A stretch of 64,000 nt of DNA from Chalara sp. BL73 (lineage: Eukaryota > Ascomycota > Leotiomycetes > Helotiales): contig CAKJVC010000095.1 of the NCBI GenBank assembly GCA_918026815.1, positions 1 through 64,000 on the forward strand, in the 5' to 3' direction. Made by a program: the position numbers and the translations under genes. Below, in pieces: positions 33,447-44,359 of the stretch. Under the pieces are notes generated by a model. That model was not told the DNA's origin. It searched no databases and worked only from the letters and a program-made list of their open reading frames with translations. Within the stretch, counting starts at the first letter, position 1. The number at the start of each line of letters is the position of its first letter.

Positions 33447-36400
33447 GATAATGTGATAGCGGCGTGATATGTAGAGGTAAAGGAAGAAGGGGCTATACAG
33501 CAGGCTGCAAGCGCAAGGGACGTAAGTGGTTTAGTGACTGGCCACTCTTTTATAATTAAACAATATACTTATCGAGGTATAGTCGGCTCACGTGCCTTGT
33601 CTCTCTCCACCGTGAGCACCGTACTTTAACCAGGCCAAGTATTTTCCAGCTGCACTAATGGCACTACAGTAGCAGGTATTGTGACCTGGGATGATTGACT
33701 CCAGCAAAAGCGTCGGTATCCAAAACTACTGCAACTTTAAGAAGCCGTTCATTTATCTTACTTTCGTTCGAATACTGCCATTATAGTCAAGAATATCCAC
33801 CTTGGTATAAAAATTGAGATTGAGGTGGACGATAGGGACCAGAAGTTGACCCCAAGCGATCTCGTCTGCCTGTCCCAAGCCTCCTTTGCCAGCTACAGAA
33901 TAATAGTCTATGCAGCTTCTTGTAGGCTCTTTCTCACGCCTCCTTATCTTTCGTGACACTAATGAATAATAGCTGGCACCTAGGAAGATGTGTTCCTTCC
34001 AACTACTCAGACCATCTGGATATTTGCTAACTAGGCAGAACCTCTCATTTGTGCTATAAGGAAAGATGGAGATAGCATCTCGGCAGCATGTCTAGAGGAA
34101 AATAGACCTCAGGTAACGTTAATTCGAATTGCCAGTAATGTCGGAGTATCGGAATCGGAGAATGTATGCATTCTTAGATATCTGTGGTATCAGCTAAGCT
34201 AATGCTATGCTTGGTATAGTTCCAGTTACTTTCAAGGTGGAAACCGAAGCCGAAACCGAGGTGCTGCGGAAAGTTATATCTTGAAAATTAAAGCGTATGT
34301 CAGGAGCTTGTAAAAGGCAAGAAATAGCATCAATGAGAATGTTGGTAATTTGAAACCTTGTCTGATGTTATCCTGTCCACTCGTGACGCCGGACTCAATT
34401 GAAGGTTTCATCAACTGGTTCGCGGATATCTCCTAAATTCATGCCTGCAAAACGGATCCTGACCTTACACCACAGGGTTCTGGATTTCGACAGCCGATAC
34501 CAGCGATCCGGATGCACCCAGCATTGAACGAAAATTTCCTTGTCGTAATTTCCCGGAGACTCTAGCAAGTTCAAGGTGATGAATTGAGGCAGGATATATT
34601 CATGATTGATAGCGTCTTTGGCCCGCCTACACAATATCCTTCATGGTCAAAATTGATTCAGCTTTGAGCTCAGGTAACGGTCTTGGTCTCATCTTCCAAG
34701 ACTCGCATTACTTAGTTATCGGTGATCGCATTCGAGTTCGTACTGAGCGACAGACCATTGCATCTCTACAGTATTTATTAAACTCTGGTGCTCTGAATGC
34801 TAAAGTCACGATCTGTGATAGTCGAGCGATTTCATATATTGCCTCAAATTAAAGCAAGGGAGAAGAAACTAGGGTTTATTGATTGGAACTCAAGACTGAC
34901 TTTTAAAATAAGTTCGGTTCTGGATAATCTAGTATTGTGAAAGCAATCAGATCTCTCTGGGCAAGTCTTTTTTACCAATTGATTTGGCATATGCTTAGAG
35001 AGGAGCTAACTCTTTTTGGATATTTAAGGTTTGCCTTATAAATATACATTGGGAGCCGTAGATTTTTGGAAACACGATTTTGTAGGCCGACATTCTTCAC
35101 TTGCCATGTTATTGTAAGCTCAACCGCGGAATAAATGAGAGCAAGCTGCAAGGACCCCACAGTAATGCATGTGGGGATTTTTGTAAGGCCAGAATTAGAA
35201 GAGAGACATTTCTTTTGTCTGGTTGCGATGAACGTATATTTGCACTTTTGTTAAACTTGTCCAAACCAAACCTGTCATTGTTAAATCCTAGTGATATAGG
35301 TACCGCTTCAAGACGGCTTGGGTGCGGACAATGGCTTGATCCAACACTTTTACATAAAGACCGCATAATTTAAAGAACATCTGCGAGACCATTAATCCTC
35401 TCGCTATCGAACAGCGTGCAGAGAAGGCTTTTATTTCCCAAAAGCGAGAAATAGGGTTGTCTTTCTTTAAAACGAAAAGGAATCCGCTGGATACCTGGCT
35501 GAAAAGGGCTCTATCCAGTCTTTATGAACGGCTTTATTAAACCGCCTGTTAAACGTCGTTTTTCCTTCCCGAGAAATGAGTGGCTCTAGTCTTGCATTAA
35601 ACCTATGTACTAACAATGCTCACTTCACGTGTCATCTTGTCAGGTGGTCAAAGATAGGTAGAGAACACTGTCATTGCTTGACCATAGGCGTCCTATTCTC
35701 TGTGCCTCCCCCTTTTCTAATCATGTCTCCTGCTAGATTATTCCGCCGGGTTGCCCGGGATATGTTGTAGGTGCAGAGGTTGATTTGTGGGGCTTCGTCG
35801 ACTAGATATCCCAAAAAGGCCTGAGTCGGGCGCGATCTGGGCCGTGCCTTCGCCTGTTGTGTTCTTGAGTCATGACCAGATTGTGTATGGAGAACTTCAA
35901 TGCGATGAGGCCTTTGTGGATAGGCGATCGTCCATTCCCATTGGCCGATGTCTGCCAAGGCATAAAGCGGCAGGGCCATGCTGCTAAGTCAGCCAAGATA
36001 TTACTTCCTTCCGAAAAGATAGTGGTCAATGCTGTAACCAAATTTACAATTCCCGTATTCACAACATTTGCAGAGAGCGCTCTCATGCCGGCGCTCACGC
36101 GCTCCCGAGGCTTGTTTGTATATTGGTCTATCCATCTCTATCCCCCTCCACCTTTTGAGTCGATATACAATTCTCTCTGCATATGAGCTATCAGTAGATG
36201 GCTGGCTAAAACTTTCACATTTTTTGCAGTGTTGGTGGTACACTCAAGTATTGTATTGTTGTTCAGGCTACATTTGTATCGTGACCGCAATTTCTTTGCT
36301 TCTCCATCCACCTTTGCGACAACCTTTGTTCAAGCATTTGGGCGGCCTCAAAATATCGGTATCAGATTCTTCAAGAATCCCTCTGTCCTCATCCTTCGCG

Positions 36401-37926
36401 GGAAAGGTGAATAAGGATTCCTCCTCCTCCGGACGGTGGAGAACACTGTCGTGTATATCGGGATACATTGACCACGGTTTTCCAGATCTTGCGATCTTGG
36501 CTTTGGTTTTCATTACGAACTTCGATCTCTATATGATTTCGGCTTCTAGTTCGACATACTGATAGTACCGGTTTCAAAAAGGAGACGAAATGCGTTTGCG
36601 GGATCAGCAAGTATTATGCAAGTATTACAGTAAGTCAGTCAAAGACTTCGAGGCAGCAGTTGCGTTGCAAAAATAAACGGGGCTTGCAATTTTGAATTTT
36701 CAGTGTCATGGTTCATTCAGCAATTCGTTGACGTGGCCGTAATTTGATCTGATTTGCTTTTGCTTCTTTATGAAATGATAGGAAGCATCAATTAAATGTA
36801 TTAAAGTAATAAGGGACTATCGTGACATAGTAGGTTGGATAACCTGCTTCTTAATTTTAATTAGTAAGAATCGGCTGAGGTCGTATTCAGTCGTGTATAC
36901 TCTGCCTCACTTGTTTGAGTCTTCTTAGCAACCAAAACAATAAAACAGCACAAAAATGCATTTCTAAAATAGATCTACTGCATGTTAAAGCAAAGGCTAC
37001 GAGTTTTGTTTGGTCTTTTTTTTTTCTTCACAAGCCTACTGGCTAAACCAACCCAAGTGACCACCGATTAGACAAGCGACTATCTGTAATATTGTTGGGT
37101 CGACATGTCAGGAGGTAACTTGGAGAATTACTATTTGGCCTTACCCGGATATAGGATAATTACTATTTGGCCTTATCCGGATGTAGGAGAATTACTATTT
37201 GGCCTTATCCGGATGTAGGAGAATACTGGGTCTTGGAAAATATAAGGTTGCCGGGGAACTTCTACGTACGTAACATGAAGTTCCGAAAAATCTAATAAGG
37301 TTGCAGTCCAAAATTTCCTAGTGTTAATAGTGGGAACTACCCCAAAAACCTACTACTATGCATTAGCTAATATCCACCGACTCACCGCTGGGCTGCTGTG
37401 AACCATTGAGTGCAACGTTAAAGTAACAGAATATCAGACAGAGGATGGAGGTTACAACAAAAGATCTTGGCAACCTTAGCAACCTTAGCATGACAGCGCA
37501 CAAATTGACTGTGCCGCTAATTGTCCGTACGCAATACGATGCTATGAGATTGGAATTCCTTAGTATTACTTGGTACACCTTAGTACCACTTGGCAATCTA
37601 CTTATTTTTTTTCCGTGACTTCTGTAGTTGGTTAGTTAGCTTTACTGACTTCAAGAAATCAAGCTACCAAGAAAATAAACATCTTGTGGTGGTAGTCATG
37701 GGCTTAGATGTCTCACCGTAGGCTAGAAAGTGGCCTGTTGATATTAAAAATTAATCTAACTTGCGGTTTATTTAAAGTTCCTGGCTTGTTGCATAGATGA
37801 AGAGATTGCTATGAAAAAATTTACTATTTATTAGCCGTGAAGCAACCACAGAATTCACTATCATCTCATTCACCTTTTGTAAATCTTCAGCATCTAGTCA
37901 AGTTACTCACGCTACAATCTCTCACA
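33447..37926. other. Gene-poor 4.5-kb stretch
   Basis: I found no gene I can defend. Short minus-strand frames at about 36268-36513 and 35802-36098 look slightly coding-like but are interrupted, lack family motifs and cannot be joined by credible introns; they may be decayed exons. The stretch also carries a 32-bp tandem repeat at 37123-37218. The last few hundred bases are the promoter of the cysteine-rich secreted protein gene. Confidence 0.45.
37123..37218. repeat. Tandem repeat, three 32-bp units
   Basis: Three head-to-tail copies beginning GAGAATTACTATTTGG (second copy GATAATTA) and ending CCGGATGTAG (first copy CCGGATATAG), with only two or three differences between copies and no spacers. 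A fourth copy starts and breaks off. Confidence 0.9.
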
Positions 37927-38809
37927 ATGAAGGTCACACTCCTAGTTCTTTCAATGTTGGCTTGCACTGTAGGTACTACTAGTATTCATATATTTGAAAA
38001 TAGATCAATACTAATCAGGTACTAGATGGCTGCTTCCCCACCAAACCTGTCACTTAGGGAGACAGGTGAACTGTTAACTGAGGAGGAAATTCTACTGTCT
38101 GATGACTTCGATGGCATAGCTCCCATGGAGTTCACCGGACCCGTTACACCCGGTGGACCAGAATTCACTCTCTTTGGAACTGCAGAGGACATCCTTAAGC
38201 AAATCCATGAGCTTAACCCTTCATATGATGTTTGGGCCTTTCCTGAATATGCGGCCGACTTAGAGGCCAAAGGCTTTACTCGAGAGGACCTTGCAAGCTC
38301 TGAAAACCTTGCTCAGAGCCAGGCCTTTAATCTCACCGCCTACGGCGGTTTGGAGAAGCGTGTGGAAGGTGTAAGCTGAACTCCTAACTTTTTGACCAAA
38401 CCAGATATTTAACTACAAACATCCAGGTCAACTGTGATATTGGTCAGTGGGTCGGACAGTGGTTTCAGTGCCTCGACGCAATGACGAATCTTATGAACTT
38501 AGGCAGTGCATGGTGCAAAGCACCAGCAAAGAAATGCGCTCGGATGGGCTGCTCTCACAGCTGTGGAATGTGGCTCTGCAGTAAGGTTAGTACCATGATC
38601 TACTTTCTCTGTCAAATAATAGATATAAGGATACGGAAGACTAATATGGTATGGATTTTCAGATGGAAAAGGAAAAGAAGGTCCATTGTGGAGATGTTGC
38701 ACATGATGTAAGTGTGATTGCCGAGGAATGCCAGGATGTATTTGGCCGTATTCGAGGCCGAAAGGCCTATTCCAGCTATAATATCAAGCTTGGCGAGATC
38801 ACATGCTGA
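37927..38809 (+). CDS. Secreted cysteine-rich preproprotein with Lys-Arg processing site
   Basis: Four exons (37927-37968, 38026-38370, 38427-38585, 38663-38809) give 230 aa. Seen: an N-terminal hydrophobic signal (MKVTLLVLSMLACT), an acidic roughly 110-residue propeptide, a Kex2-type LEKR site at residues 123-126, then a mature 104-residue domain with ten cysteines, enough for five disulfides, rich in Gly/Trp at its start and ending in ITC. The first exon carries only the signal peptide, and the acceptor at 38025 is needed to avoid a stop. Inference: secreted, processed, disulfide-rich protein of the fungal effector or antimicrobial type. I do not recognise a named family. It lies in an AT-rich, gene-poor setting, as such genes often do. 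Confidence 0.8.
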
Positions 38810-39382
38810 AGAAAGTCTCTTGGTTTTGGTTAAATACTTGTTAGATGTATATATTCGCTTCAAACGAATACTGAACAGTTACTTGAGCCTTCTACACTAG
38901 TCATCAGTTTAATTAGCTAAATAACAAAGTTAAAATTGCCTTGCTTGCTAGCATTCTTTTAACACCATGTTTATAATAAAATAATCTATAATTGAGCATC
39001 TCTGCTTGTAATTAGGCTTTGCGATTTTGTCTAGCTATAATATGAATTTTCGGATTATTTCAACTAGTCTCCATTTCTAAACGCATTTTGGTGACTATTC
39101 GTGCCAAGTTCCACGTTAGTTCTTTTGAGGACTTCCTTATATGCGATATATCGGGGCCGTATCTCAGATTTTACATCAAAAAGTTGGGCACAATCGAGAG
39201 GAGATTTGCCTTTATTGCTTCTCGAGTCTCCAGGTTTCACAACAAGAAGGGTACTTATATATGCGGACTGGAAGGATGACTGAGAATGCTGAAACGACAG
39301 GTAGACATAACGGATCAACAACTTGGTAGCTCCTGTATCTTTTGTCTTCTGACAATTGAGTGTCGACATCAATGATATGTGA
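38810..39382. other. Intergenic
   Basis: AT-rich, with no coding signal that can be supported. Confidence 0.4.
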
Positions 39383-39643
39383 TCAAACTAAGGAAAACTC
39401 GATGTTCTGGTATTCGCCACGCTCCTTTGCACTAACCGCTTCACCATGCATCAAACTATCAATATAACATTCGGTAATTATTTTGTACTGAGCACCGATT
39501 GGCGGTAAAAGAACCGGAAAGTCACATCCGCACACGATAGCGATCACATCGTCTTTGCGCACCTCCTCAGGCACAAGTCCAAGATAGCCAGACTTTGTGG
39601 TCACCAGTCTTCTTCCAGTGATTGATATCCGCGCGAGCGACAT
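39383..39643 (-). pseudogene. C-terminal remnant of a heterokaryon-incompatibility (HET) protein
   Basis: The minus-strand frame reads GRRLVTTKSGYLGLVPEEVRK, DDVIAIVCGCDFPVLLPP, ITECYIDSLMHGEAV and EYQNIEF. This is the typical tail of fungal HET-domain proteins (GRR-x-T-x-GY-x-GL-x-P, GD-V-x-V-x-x-G-P-x-L-R, ECY-V-x-G-x-M-x-GEA). The N-terminal HET domain is absent, so this is a fragment. Further upstream on the same strand (about 39727-39840) a second coding-like scrap (CYPFHAAWRTLL, EALFDILQS) resembles the conserved block of another fungal family (an F-box-type protein) and is in a different context, suggesting shuffled debris. Confidence 0.65.
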
Positions 39644-40338
39644 AGTCTTGGCATCAACTCAGTCAGACGGCATTTTGGGAAAAAGAGCGCTCTTAATATG
39701 CCAGGAGTGACGGGAATTAACTTTTTCAGCTGGTAACAAACACTCTGCAATATGTCAAACAAGGCCTCGAAATTACAATGAAAAAGTCCCTTTTTGTGCT
39801 CCTTGAGTAGAGTTCGCCAGGCGGCATGAAACGGATAGCAGAATTGATCGCCTGTATCGACTGCGAGATAAGCTTAGACTGTTAGATGTTGCGACAGAAA
39901 ACAATATGAACACAATTCAAGGAGGAATATCAGTTTCAAACAATAAGAAAACTGACTCGAAGTCCAGACATCACAAGTAAATTTGGCTTGAAGTAAAAGT
40001 CTTAGGCAGCGGGGGCCGCATGACAATGTACTCTAATGTATATTACTGTGTCTTATTCTATTTGTCTCTTTACAATCTGAGAAGTATTTCAAAACCAATT
40101 CACTACAATGGCTTATGTCGGCAGGTGTTGTAAGGTTATATTTGCAAGCTCTAGCAATATTCCTTTGACTTAATTCTGTAAACTGCACGTCCGTTTCAAT
40201 TCGCGCCGTCGGCGATTTTAGCAAGGACAATTCTTAAGAACCATGCCACACTTCCACCGACATTATTATGGTCAAAGGGCCAGGTCCCTGCTTTCTGACT
40301 ACCTGTCGAATAGGAGACGAAGCGCTAGAAAGTTCTAT
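39644..40338. other. Decayed coding debris and spacer
   Basis: Apart from the F-box-like scrap at about 39727-39840 on the minus strand, no structure was recognised. Confidence 0.35.
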
Positions 40339-40650
40339 CTAGAGCAAGCGCCTGTCAATGCTCGCAAGGGCATCAGGCGCCAAATGCTCCCTCAAGACAA
40401 CCATGAACTGCTGACCACCTTTACCGACCGGATCAATATGAAAACCAGCTTCTGTCCAACTTGGCTTATCAAATGCGCAAAGTTCGATATCAGCCTTCAT
40501 ATCCTTGCTCCTCAACATTTCCAACACCGCTCTAACATGTGTGATATGCTGCGCTTTGTTGTTGTCGAAGACCAGAATATCGCTGAGATGGCCAAGGCGG
40601 AATGTGTTTCGGAGTTGGGGTGGACTACTTAATGCACCCTGTACGGCTTG
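40339..40650 (-). mobile_element. Degenerate Ty3/Gypsy reverse-transcriptase fragment
   Basis: The minus-strand frame contains LGHLSDILVFDNNKAQHITHV then RAVLEMLRSKDMKADIELCAF. This aligns in order with the Gypsy RT block YLDDILIFS-x-x-x-x-EHI-x-HV-x-x-VL-x-x-L-x-x-x-x-L-x-x-x-x-x-KC-x-F. The catalytic YLDD is altered to HLSD and no other RT, RNase H or integrase segments adjoin, so this is an inactive remnant. Confidence 0.6.
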
Positions 40651-40743
40651 TGGGGTTGTCCGAATGTGAATGCGTGTGAAAAGGGTTGCATTCTGGAGAT
40701 TATCCGCTGCCGATGCGGGGTTGGGGTAGAATACAGAAGCCAC

Positions 40744-41428
40744 TGTTGCTTGACGCCATAACTGCTTCCTATATCATTAGCTAGGCATTGAATTAGTGAT
40801 TCAGAACACACACGAGTCTATCAGAAGGTTGATCGCAAGTACAGCTGCAATCCTTGAGTGGGTGGAACGGTGTTGTCACAAATGTGACATCAAATTCGCC
40901 CTTGGCTTCACAGCCGCTAATGCTTTTTGCCAAGGCGATTTGGCTTACTAATCTCGGCCCCGCCCGGGTATTGCCTCGGCTCCTTGCTAAATATAACCCC
41001 TGCCTTTTGGACTGCGCCACTGTTGAGCCACTAAATAGGCTTCTTTATATTAAGTTGTGGAGGCGGGATGCTGGGGAGGTGAGATGGGGAGGATGGTAAG
41101 TAATACCCGACATTTTGGTACTATTAGAAATCCTGTTAGGAACCTACCTGCAATCCTGTCTTGCTCTAAATGACAGAACGAGTAAGGATAAGGAGGAACT
41201 AATGAGAGGAGCAGTGACAGGAAGTAATGATCAAGAGTTCAGCCACCTCCAAACTTGAAAACTCTGTTAGTGCTATTAATTATTTGAACAAGAGAGCATA
41301 TTTTTGAGTATAAAGACCTCGAGGAAGACTCGTTGAATCAGTATCCATCATCCAAGCACACTTACACTTTATTAACAACATTCAACTACAACTTTATCAA
41401 CTTGTTATCTTCGTTCCAAAGCTTTACC
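40744..41428. other. Intergenic, upstream of the CheD/CNF-like secreted protein
   Basis: No coding signal. The last 150 bases are a TATA-containing (GTATAAAG at about 41308) promoter and leader. Confidence 0.45.
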
Positions 41429-42179
41429 ATGCAATTTCTTTATTTCCTCGCTACTCTCTTAGTACCTATTAGTACAGTCTCTGCCTTAAAGCTAGGTCCA
41501 GTTGCGCCGGCATCTTTACCTAAGGGGACTGTAGGGTAAATCAGACCTACCTAATCCCGTCTTTGCAAAATAACTTCTTGCTAATTCCCTTTTTTTTGTT
41601 CATAGTACATATAAAGCATCTGTATCCCGTCCCCCAGCCAGCCCTGCACCCGGCGCTGTATCCCGTCCTGCATCCCGACCTGCATCTGCATCTCGCCCCA
41701 AATTAGCTAAACGCGCACCTTATGACGTCGCGGATAACCTCTTAAAGCTGCCAAACGCCCTATATGTCGACGTGGGTACTCTCGGCACAGTCACAATCAC
41801 CACAGAGCTCACATGGCGGGATGGAAAAAACGTAATTGGTTCTTCAGGTTTTGGAGCATGCCATGCGGTGGTTATCAAGGCTGGCCATAATGTCGCTGTC
41901 GGTCATATTATGACCTGGACTCCAACTATCCAGTCACAGGTGCAGGCATGGGCCCAATTTGCAAAAGATAATGGTGGGAGAGCGTGGATCTGGGTGCCAC
42001 AGGTGAATTCTGCCGATGAACAGCCGACCCTGGTAAGCAGTATAATTACAGCACTTGGCGGGTTGACTACCAAAAAGGTTGTAAGGGAGCGCTCGCAAAA
42101 TGTTGAAGCGTCGAAGATCACAGCGATGGCCGTAACAACAACCCAAATCATTATGGGGATGTATGAAGAAACGCTTTAA
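41429..42179 (+). CDS. Secreted preproprotein with a Cys-His core like CheD/CNF-type deamidases
   Basis: Two exons (41429-41535, 41606-42179) give 226 aa. Seen: signal peptide (MQFLYFLATLLVPISTVSA), a Pro/Ser-rich linker with repeated SRP motifs (residues about 41-67), a Kex2-type LAKR site at 69-72, and a mature domain of about 154 residues with a single prominent GFGACHAVVIK and VAVGHIM. Cys121 and His136 are 15 residues apart, the same spacing as the catalytic Cys866-His881 pair of the CNF1 glutamine deamidase domain; CheD uses a similar Cys/His arrangement. Inference only: the strand-Gly-x-Cys plus strand-His pattern and spacing suggest a CheD/CNF-fold deamidase, which would be unusual for a secreted fungal protein. 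Alternatively it is an unrelated lineage-specific secreted protein. The gene is intact. Confidence 0.75.
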
Positions 42180-44359
42180 TGATATGGCGACCGGGTCCAC
42201 CGCGGTTATTCTAGATAAGGATTTTAGGGCATATCACAAGATTTAGAGTGGGGGTTTCAATTTGGGAGGGAAAAAAAGACTACTACATCCAGCTGCGAGT
42301 CGGTCCACCGTGCTACTACTCGTGGGTCGCTTGTTCGGCAGCTCCAACAATTTAGACCAATGAAGCCAGAGTTCAACCTGTTACTTACTTTCTATTGGAC
42401 CAGCCAGCCTAGGCAGCCATCTGTGATATCTTTTGCAAAATGTGTTGTTAAAGCAAATCCTCTGACGCCTGAATTACCCTACAGCATTAGTTGAATTGAT
42501 CCACAGCGCGTGTCGTGACAGTATTTGCAAGTATAACAACAAAAGCAAGTTTAGTAAAGGATATCTATAAGATTCTTATATCAGCAGAAGTATACAAGCA
42601 GTTCGAGTTTTTGAATCCAGCTAATACTTTATTTAGTTTACACAAGTAAGTTTTAGTGCAAAAATAAATAAATTGCATAGAAAAAATGTAACGCTTAAAC
42701 GAAAGCTAAAGCAATAAAAAAATCAGGCTGCTGCAGAAGTGGGCACTACTACATGGATCACAATTCGCACCAGCAAAGCACGAGCTCGTACACTTTACTA
42801 GAGATCCCAAGGCAAACACGGCACACCCTCTCCGCTTGCCACACGCCACTATCGAAGCTTCACTGTCATGCCGATACCTCGTTCTTTCTTATGTATTCTA
42901 TCCCCATTCTCTGCCCTTGAACCAGCCTCCCCACCGTTATCCTCAGGCCACCTACAAAAATACAGCATGGACAGTCCCTTCAACTCCTACAATAATGCCG
43001 ACCCATCCTACACTCTTCCCCCTAACGCAGGCACCATTACCCACCAATACTCCCAATCCATCGTTCGTTCGTCCCTCCCTCGTCCGCACCAGTGGTCGCC
43101 GCAAGACAACCAGCCCAAAGTGTGATCTCATCGAGCTTGCAGATTCTTTTTGCTGCCTTTCTTGCTCTCGCTTCTCTTGTTCTAAGATTTCTTGCGCTTG
43201 CAAGCCCTGTGCCAAGCTGGATGTGCGAATGTCTTGCGTATTCGCTGAGCATCGAAAAAGAGGTGAACAGTACTAGAGATCAAGCGATTAGCCTTCTGTC
43301 GATTCTGCTAGATCTATCTCAGGATAGCTCACCGCCCGGCCCCTTCCCGGGCGCTGAGGTTTCCATCGCAGTTTTGAGTCTTGCCTTCACTCAAGGTTTG
43401 GCCACGCAGCTGTAGAGGCAGCTTAATCCGCCGAACCTCCCTCCCGCGTGGTGAGGTTAGAGGCAGAAATTGGCGTGATAACGAACTTCCGGTGCCTTGG
43501 CGATTATCGGCTACAGATGGCATCAGAAGCACCGACGTCTTTCCATTATTAGCCTCGTCATCAGAGATCATGATCTCGCTGCGCTCAGGACAACATCGGC
43601 AAACGAAAAGTTCAGTCCTCGAGGCACTAGAAGGTACCAACAACCTAGGGACGACATATACTCTCCTAAAAGGCTGTCGCGGCGTCACCGACCGCACCGA
43701 TCGATATGTGTCATGAAGATCGGCTTCAAACTGAGGTGGGGAAAAAGGTACAACCAATGGTGCAAGATGCGAACATAGCTAAGTCCCCCTCCTAGCTTGG
43801 AAGATCTGTGACTATCGGTCCGGAGCAATCTGGCGACGGTTCTATAAAGGATGGAGAGGCCTACGGACACTCGTTCTCTGCAGTCAGGATCATGGCCAGC
43901 GATCAGGGCGAGGGAAGTTTGCGGGTCATTGGAGGAAACAAAGCAGTAGCCGGTGCCGCAGTAGGACCTGGAATGCGGGGACCTTTCTTGGTCCAAGTTG
44001 AGTCTGGTCAGAAGTGTACGTTTGCAGGCCATTATACAATACAGCTTGTGTACGATAGGAAGGATTAAGATTTCAGAAAATAGATCAGTTCTCCGAGCAT
44101 CTCCTGAGAGATTTGAATTAGCGGCACCCTTGTGTACTCGATCAGCAATATAATCCAGAGAAAGGCATCCCCAGCATCCGACAGGAACGCCATCAATCTT
44201 TCCTTGGCCAGAGCTGCAGGGCGATGTGCAGGCAAGGTGTGGAACCCAAGTTGGGAGGTAAGAGCCAACGGTAGGACTCCACCAACTGCTCAGCTACCAG
44301 ATCTCTTCTCAAGAAGCTCCGGGTACCAACTACGACCTAAAATCCACGCTGCAGAGTAT
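42180..44359. other. Unassigned stretch with overlapping open frames
   Basis: 42830-44070 is GC-richer than its surroundings and open in several frames on both strands. One plus-strand frame is cysteine-rich (CCLSCSRFSCSKISCACKPC near 43150-43210), but this looks like a frame artefact of a CTT/TTG-rich segment, and a possible intron just upstream (donor at about 43121, acceptor AG at about 43186) leads quickly to a stop. Another plus frame (43808-44068) is clean for 86 codons but lacks an ATG start and any recognised motif. No gene is claimed. Confidence 0.35.

Noticed and set aside
37123..37218. CRISPR-like array.
   Set aside because: The 32-bp units abut directly with no spacers, and the genome is eukaryotic.
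43092..43276. Cysteine-rich small protein or zinc-cluster exon on the plus strand.
   Set aside because: Cysteines arise from a CTT/TTG-rich tract read in one frame; no start, signal peptide or zinc-cluster spacing is present and splice options lead to stops.
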